Source: Cyanobium sp. M55B138 (lineage in GTDB: Bacteria; Cyanobacteriota; Cyanobacteriia; PCC-6307; Cyanobiaceae). Taken from it: a stretch of 7,287 bases of DNA. The DNA lies in the NCBI GenBank assembly GCA_018400215.1, contig JAGYNF010000082.1, positions 1-7,287 on the forward strand, given 5' to 3'. The notes below the pieces were generated by a model, which was given only the letters and a program-made list of their open reading frames with translations, did not search any database and was not told the DNA's origin. This document shows, piece by piece, positions 6,870 through 7,287 of the stretch. How positions within the stretch are numbered: position 1 is the first letter of the stretch; each line of letters starts with the position of its first letter. The translations under genes were made by a program, and so were the position numbers.

Positions 6870-7287
6870 GGGCAGCGCAGGGGGGGCAACGGCCGCTGCA
6901 GGGCCGCCGGCGCGATGCCCTCCCGCAGGGCCAGCACCAGGCCAGCCGCCTCGCTGTAACTGCCGGCCGGCAGCACCTCCAGCCCCAGGGCAGCCCCATC
7001 CACCTGCAGCAGGCAGGGGTTGTGGACGGCAATCAACGGCACCCGCCGCTCGGCGCAGGCCAGCACCGCCGCACCCCCGAGGGCGCCGGCGGGGGCCACC
7101 ACGGCCCCGATCTGGTCGGGCCGCAGCAGCTGGGGATCGCTCCAGCCGCCCGCGGTGGCAGAGGGCACCAGATCCGGAGCCCGGCTCAGCCCCACCAGCA
7201 CGCAGGCCAAGAAGGTGTAGCCGAGCTCCTCGCCAGCGGCGCGGGGATCGAGCGCGGCGCTGATCGGCAGGGGGCTGAGGGCCGGGG
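6866..7287 (-). CDS. DUF3326 domain protein, C-terminal part only
   Basis: The gene runs off the right window edge, so about 140 C-terminal codons are seen, ending at TAG 6868-6866. I recognise it as the end of the DUF3326 family common in cyanobacteria: [61 protein letters not shown] and [15 protein letters not shown]. Family members are about 340-350 residues, so more than half lies outside. No function has been established that I know of, and no membrane segment or signal is visible in this part. The hydrophobic strands alternating with glycine-rich turns suggest a soluble alpha/beta fold. It converges on rlmH, and the two stop codons overlap by 4 bp, so the genes are not cotranscribed. 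The family call rests on recalled similarity and is fairly but not fully secure; the reading frame itself is supported by its strong third-position GC bias and absence of stops to the window edge. Confidence 0.8.
   Translation of the reverse strand, partial: PALSPLPISAALDPRAAGEELGYTFLACVLVGLSRAPDLVPSATAGGWSDPQLLRPDQIGAVVAPAGALGGAAVLACAERRVPLIAVHNPCLLQVDGAALGLEVLPAGSYSEAAGLVLALREGIAPAALQRPLPPLRCP

Noticed and set aside
1..7287. Mobile element, CRISPR array, tRNA/rRNA or defence system
   Set aside because: No transposase or integrase motifs, no terminal inverted repeats, no spaced repeats, no tRNA-like cloverleaf noticed, and base and codon use are uniform across the window.

Overview
The window is ordinary, gene-dense chromosome from a very GC-rich bacterium. 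Codons end overwhelmingly in G or C, and gene spacing is close to zero. Several proteins look cyanobacterial: the NadD with a GTSADPPTRGH N-terminus, the DUF3326 protein and the CNNM/DUF21-CBS protein without a CorC domain. Together with the composition they suggest a picocyanobacterium of the Cyanobium/Synechococcus group. This assignment is inference from remembered family members, not from a search.

Layout. At the left edge a minus-strand gene, cut by the window boundary, encodes the N-terminal domain of an Xaa-Pro aminopeptidase (PepP type). A short divergent intergenic region (about 100-170 bp) follows and contains a nearly perfect 22-bp tandem repeat. From 608 to 6869 six plus-strand genes lie head to tail: a CNNM/DUF21-CBS membrane protein, a P-loop GTPase with a C-terminal DUF697-like region, nadD, nadE, ald and rlmH. 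Four of the five junctions are stop/start overlaps (ATGA, GTGA, TGATG, TGATG), and the only gap is 29 bp, between nadE and ald. This is the layout of one translationally coupled operon. At the right edge a minus-strand DUF3326 gene, also cut by the boundary, converges on rlmH, and the two stop codons overlap by 4 bp.

Function. NadD and NadE catalyse the last two steps of NAD+ synthesis: nicotinate mononucleotide to deamido-NAD+, then glutamine-dependent amidation. Ald is an NAD-dependent alanine dehydrogenase. RlmH methylates 23S rRNA pseudouridine 1915. The CNNM protein is a probable ion-transport-related membrane protein, and the GTPase has no assigned role. The co-occurrence is better read as a dense housekeeping operon than as one pathway, except for the nadD-nadE pair.

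I found no RNA gene, mobile element, CRISPR array or clear rho-independent terminator. I do not see a convincing new system. The items most worth checking are the 22-bp tandem repeat in the divergent promoter region, the GTPase next to the CNNM protein and NAD genes, and the overlapping convergent gene ends.
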